In this document: positions 61,518 through 64,000 of the stretch, piece after piece | Layout: each line of letters starts with the position of its first letter | How positions within the stretch are numbered: the stretch's first letter is position 1 | Assembly: GCF_002887815.1 (NCBI RefSeq) | Contig: NZ_PDHO01000003.1 | Location: forward strand, 124,001-188,000 | Direction of reading: 5' to 3' | DNA from: Mycobacterium sp. ENV421 | GTDB lineage: Bacteria > Actinomycetota > Actinomycetes > Mycobacteriales > Mycobacteriaceae | Length of the DNA: 64,000 nt | Made by a program: the position numbers and the translations under genes | The notes under the pieces: model-generated | What the model was told of the DNA's origin: nothing | What the model saw: the letters and a program-made list of their open reading frames with translations, nothing else | Databases searched by the model: none

Positions 61518-64000
61518 TCAGTCCAGACGACCGACGTCAACCACCCGCAACGCCGGCGCACCCGCCTCGTCCGAGGCCTCCACGTCCACCTCCACCTCGA
61601 TGCCCCAGTCGTGGTCGCCGGCCGGGTCATCGAGGATCTGCCGCACCCGCCACACATCGGGCCCACGGTCGATGATCAGCAGGGCAGGCCCTCGGGCGTC
61701 GGCGCCGGTGCCCACTTCGCTGTGCTCCTCGAAGTAGTCGTCCCCGACCTCGAGCCAGCGCTGCGCGGACCATCCCGACCCCGCGTCCAGTTCACCCAGC
61801 TCATGCCAACGTCGCCGGGCGAAGAGCATCACCCGCCGGAACAGCGCGTTGCGGACCATGGCGGTGAAGGCCCGCACATTGCCGGTCACCGGCCGCGGAC
61901 GCATCGGTACCGCCACCGGGACGTCGTGCGGTTGGTCGGGGCTGGTGAGCTCCTCCCATTCGTCCAAGAGACTGGAGTCGACCTGGCGCACCAGTTCGCC
62001 GAGCCACTCGACGATGTCGGTGAATTCCTCGGTCCGGGCCGCCGTCGGCACCGAGGAGCGCAGCGCCTTGAACGCGTCGGACAGATATCGCAGCACCGCC
62101 CCCTCGGACCGGGTCAGGCCGTAGACGCTGACGAACTCACGGAAGGTGAATGCCCGTTCCCACATCTCCCGGACAACGGATTTCGGCGACAGCCGGGAGT
62201 CGGCTGCCCACGGGTTGGTGTGCAGGTACACCTCGAAGGTATGTCCGAGGAGTTCCTCGAGCGGCTTGGGATAGCTGACGTCGTCGAGCAACTCGATGCG
62301 CTCGTCGTACTCGATGCCGTCGGCTTTCATCGCGGCGACGGCTTCACCCCTGGCTTTGTTCAACTGCGCCGCCAAGATCTGACGCGGATCTTCCAGCGTC
62401 GCTTCCACCACCGACACGACGTCCAGCGCAAAGGTTTCCGAGTCGGGATCGAGGACACCGACCGCGGCCAGCGCGAACGTCGACAGCGGCTGGTTGAGGG
62501 CGAAGTCGGGCGGCAGGTCAACGGTCAGCCGGTAGCGGCGCCCGTCAGCCTGGGGTTCGTCGAGCCGCTCGAGTACCCCGGCCTGCAGCAGCGAGCGGGC
62601 GATACCGACGGCTTCCCGGATGTGCTGCAGCTGGCGCTTGCGGGGCTCGTGATTGTCGGTGAGGAGTCGCCGCATCGCGACGAACGGATCACCGGGGCGG
62701 TCCACCACATCGAGGATCATCGCCGTGGATACCCGCATGTTGCTGGTCAGCGGTTCCGGGGTAGCATCGACCAGCCGCGTCATCGTGGCTTCGCTCCACG
62801 GCACCATCCCTTCGGGTACCTTGCGGCGCACCAGTTTTCGGCGCTTCTTCGGATCATCGGCGACTTTGGCGAACTGTTTGAGGTTCTCGACTTCGTGGTC
62901 GGGAGCCTGCACGACGACGGTGCCGGCGGTGTCGTAGCCGGCCCGCCCGGCGCGGCCGGCGATCTGATGGAACTCGCGGGCATTGAGCAACCTGGTGCGT
63001 GTCCCGTCGTACTTCGATAGCGCCGAGAAGACGACCGTCCGGATCGGCACGTTGATGCCGACACCCAAAGTGTCTGTGCCACAGATGACTTTGAGTAGGC
63101 CTGCTTGCGCAAGCTGTTCCACCAGCCGCCGGTACTTCGGCAGCATCCCGGCATGGTGTACGCCGATACCGTGGCGGACCAGCCGGGACAGCGTCGAACC
63201 GAACGCGGTCGAGAACCGGAAGCTGCCGATGTGCTCGGCGATCGCGGCCTTCTCATCCTTGGTGCTGACATTGACACTCATCAGCGCCTGGGCGCGTTCC
63301 AACGCGGACGCCTGGGTGAAATGAACGATGTAGATCGGCGCCTGTTTGGTCTGCAGCAGTTCGGTGATCGTTTCGTGCATGGGCGTGGTCGCATACGAAT
63401 AGAACAGCGGCACGGGACGCTGCGCACCGGCCACCAGAGCGGTCGCCCTACCGGTGCGCCGGGTGAGGTCCTCGCGCAGGAAGCTGACGTCGCCGAGCGT
63501 GGCCGACATCAACAGGAACTGGGCATGCGGCAACTCCAGGAGCGGTACCTGCCAGGCCCAGCCGCGGTCGGGGTCGCCGTAGAAATGGAACTCGTCCATC
63601 ACGACCACGCCGATGTCGGCGTCCGCCCCTTCGCGAAGCGCGACGTTGGCCAGTATCTCCGCAGTGCAGGCGATGATCGGCGCGCTCGCATTGACCGCGG
63701 CGTCGCCGGTGAGCATGCCCACGTTCGCGGCACCGAACGTCGCGCACAGCGCGAAGAACTTCTCGCTGACCAGCGCTTTGATCGGCGCCGTGTAATAGCT
63801 TCGCCGCTCAGCGGCCAGGGCCGCGTACAACGCTCCGGTCGCGACCAGGGACTTACCGGATCCCGTCGGTGTCGCCAGAACGACGTTGGCGCCGCTGACC
63901 AGTTCGATCAGCGCCTCCTCCTGCGCCGGGTACAGCGGGGTGCCGTTGGCCTGCGCCCAGCCGGCGAAGGTGGTGAACAACCGGTCGGGGTCAGAGCCCA
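61518..64000 (-). CDS. DEAD/DEAH-box helicase with DUF3516 (5' end outside window)
   Basis: At least 826 residues are visible, and the frame runs off the window end. Residues before the first internal TTG read GSDPDR and continue naturally into LFTTFAGWAQANGTPLYP, so the gene is truncated by the window. Helicase motifs are ATPTGSGKS (I), TAPIKAL (Ia), MDEFHF (II, a DEFH variant of DEAH), LMSATLGD (III), GVHHAGMLPKYRR, GTDTLGVGINVP (V) and QIAGRAGRAG (VI). The C-terminal half of about 400 residues is the DUF3516 region. It resembles Ski2-like RNA helicases such as HelY, but its role is unestablished. Confidence 0.93.
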   Translation of the reverse strand, partial: GSDPDRLFTTFAGWAQANGTPLYPAQEEALIELVSGANVVLATPTGSGKSLVATGALYAALAAERRSYYTAPIKALVSEKFFALCATFGAANVGMLTGDAAVNASAPIIACTAEILANVALREGADADIGVVVMDEFHFYGDPDRGWAWQVPLLELPHAQFLLMSATLGDVSFLREDLTRRTGRATALVAGAQRPVPLFYSYATTPMHETITELLQTKQAPIYIVHFTQASALERAQALMSVNVSTKDEKAAIAEHIGSFRFSTAFGSTLSRLVRHGIGVHHAGMLPKYRRLVEQLAQAGLLKVICGTDTLGVGINVPIRTVVFSALSKYDGTRTRLLNAREFHQIAGRAGRAGYDTAGTVVVQAPDHEVENLKQFAKVADDPKKRRKLVRRKVPEGMVPWSEATMTRLVDATPEPLTSNMRVSTAMILDVVDRPGDPFVAMRRLLTDNHEPRKRQLQHIREAVGIARSLLQAGVLERLDEPQADGRRYRLTVDLPPDFALNQPLSTFALAAVGVLDPDSETFALDVVSVVEATLEDPRQILAAQLNKARGEAVAAMKADGIEYDERIELLDDVSYPKPLEELLGHTFEVYLHTNPWAADSRLSPKSVVREMWERAFTFREFVSVYGLTRSEGAVLRYLSDAFKALRSSVPTAARTEEFTDIVEWLGELVRQVDSSLLDEWEELTSPDQPHDVPVAVPMRPRPVTGNVRAFTAMVRNALFRRVMLFARRRWHELGELDAGSGWSAQRWLEVGDDYFEEHSEVGTGADARGPALLIIDRGPDVWRVRQILDDPAGDHDWGIEVEVDVEASDEAGAPALRVVDVGRLD

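Noticed and set aside
61518..63980. TTG at 63980 as the start of the DUF3516 helicase
   Set aside because: The frame continues to the window edge with family-like sequence (GSDPDR before LFTTFAGW), so the gene is truncated rather than TTG-initiated.
1..64000. CRISPR arrays, insertion sequences, tRNA or rRNA genes, prophage attachment sites
   Set aside because: No regularly spaced direct repeats, transposase or integrase products, or structured RNA genes other than the riboswitch were seen.

Overview
This window is high-GC DNA with dense, often overlapping genes and frequent GTG starts. An MmpS/MmpL pair, a HadA-HadB dehydratase fusion, an F420-type luciferase-like oxidoreductase and a GyrA/GyrB-like pair resembling the TopoNM enzyme of Mycobacterium smegmatis point to a fast-growing mycobacterium (Mycolicibacterium-like) or close relative. 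No rRNA, tRNA, CRISPR, transposase or integrase was recognised. The first and last genes are cut by the window edges.

Layout. 1-4.5 kb: a truncated DUF7065-like protein, a luciferase-like oxidoreductase and a large phosphotransferase built like rifampicin phosphotransferase, then TspO. 4.7-11.3 kb: a glycerol locus, with glpF-glpK-glpD running left and an IclR regulator translationally coupled to a second glycerol kinase running right; a perfect palindrome lies between them. 11.3-15.5 kb: the two-subunit type II topoisomerase. 15.6-17.9 kb: OhrR, a DoxX-like protein and an FAD amine-oxidase-like enzyme.

18.1-28.5 kb is the most distinctive region. It is a tightly packed rightward operon of a flavin-dependent halogenase-like enzyme, an 1832-residue single-module polyketide synthase (KS-AT-DH-KR-ACP), a two-gene DrrAB-type ABC exporter and a CPA2 cation/proton antiporter. 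It looks like a small biosynthesis, export and tolerance cassette for an unidentified, possibly halogenated polyketide.

28.5-38 kb: a phospholipase D-like protein; a guanidine-III riboswitch controlling a paired SMR guanidinium exporter; an acyltransferase; and a leftward group of molybdopterin oxidoreductase, EXPERA-like membrane protein, hemerythrin, small basic-function-unknown proteins, with a TetR regulator divergent from it. An MFS transporter follows. 38.2-41.6 kb: mmpS-mmpL behind two TetR-like palindromic motifs.

42.2-54.9 kb: a signalling region with two bifunctional cyclic-di-GMP proteins (GAF-EAL-PAS-GGDEF and REC-GAF-PAS-GGDEF-EAL), a universal stress protein and an APC permease. 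The second cyclic-di-GMP protein is overlapped by a hybrid histidine kinase with three receiver domains, then CheR and a receiver-less CheB, making a four-gene chemosensory-like module with no visible chemoreceptor. 54.9-64 kb: the HadAB fusion, a zinc-ribbon/DUF732 membrane protein, LysR and MFS genes whose 3' ends overlap antisense, a short-chain dehydrogenase, peptide release factor 3 and a truncated DUF3516 helicase.
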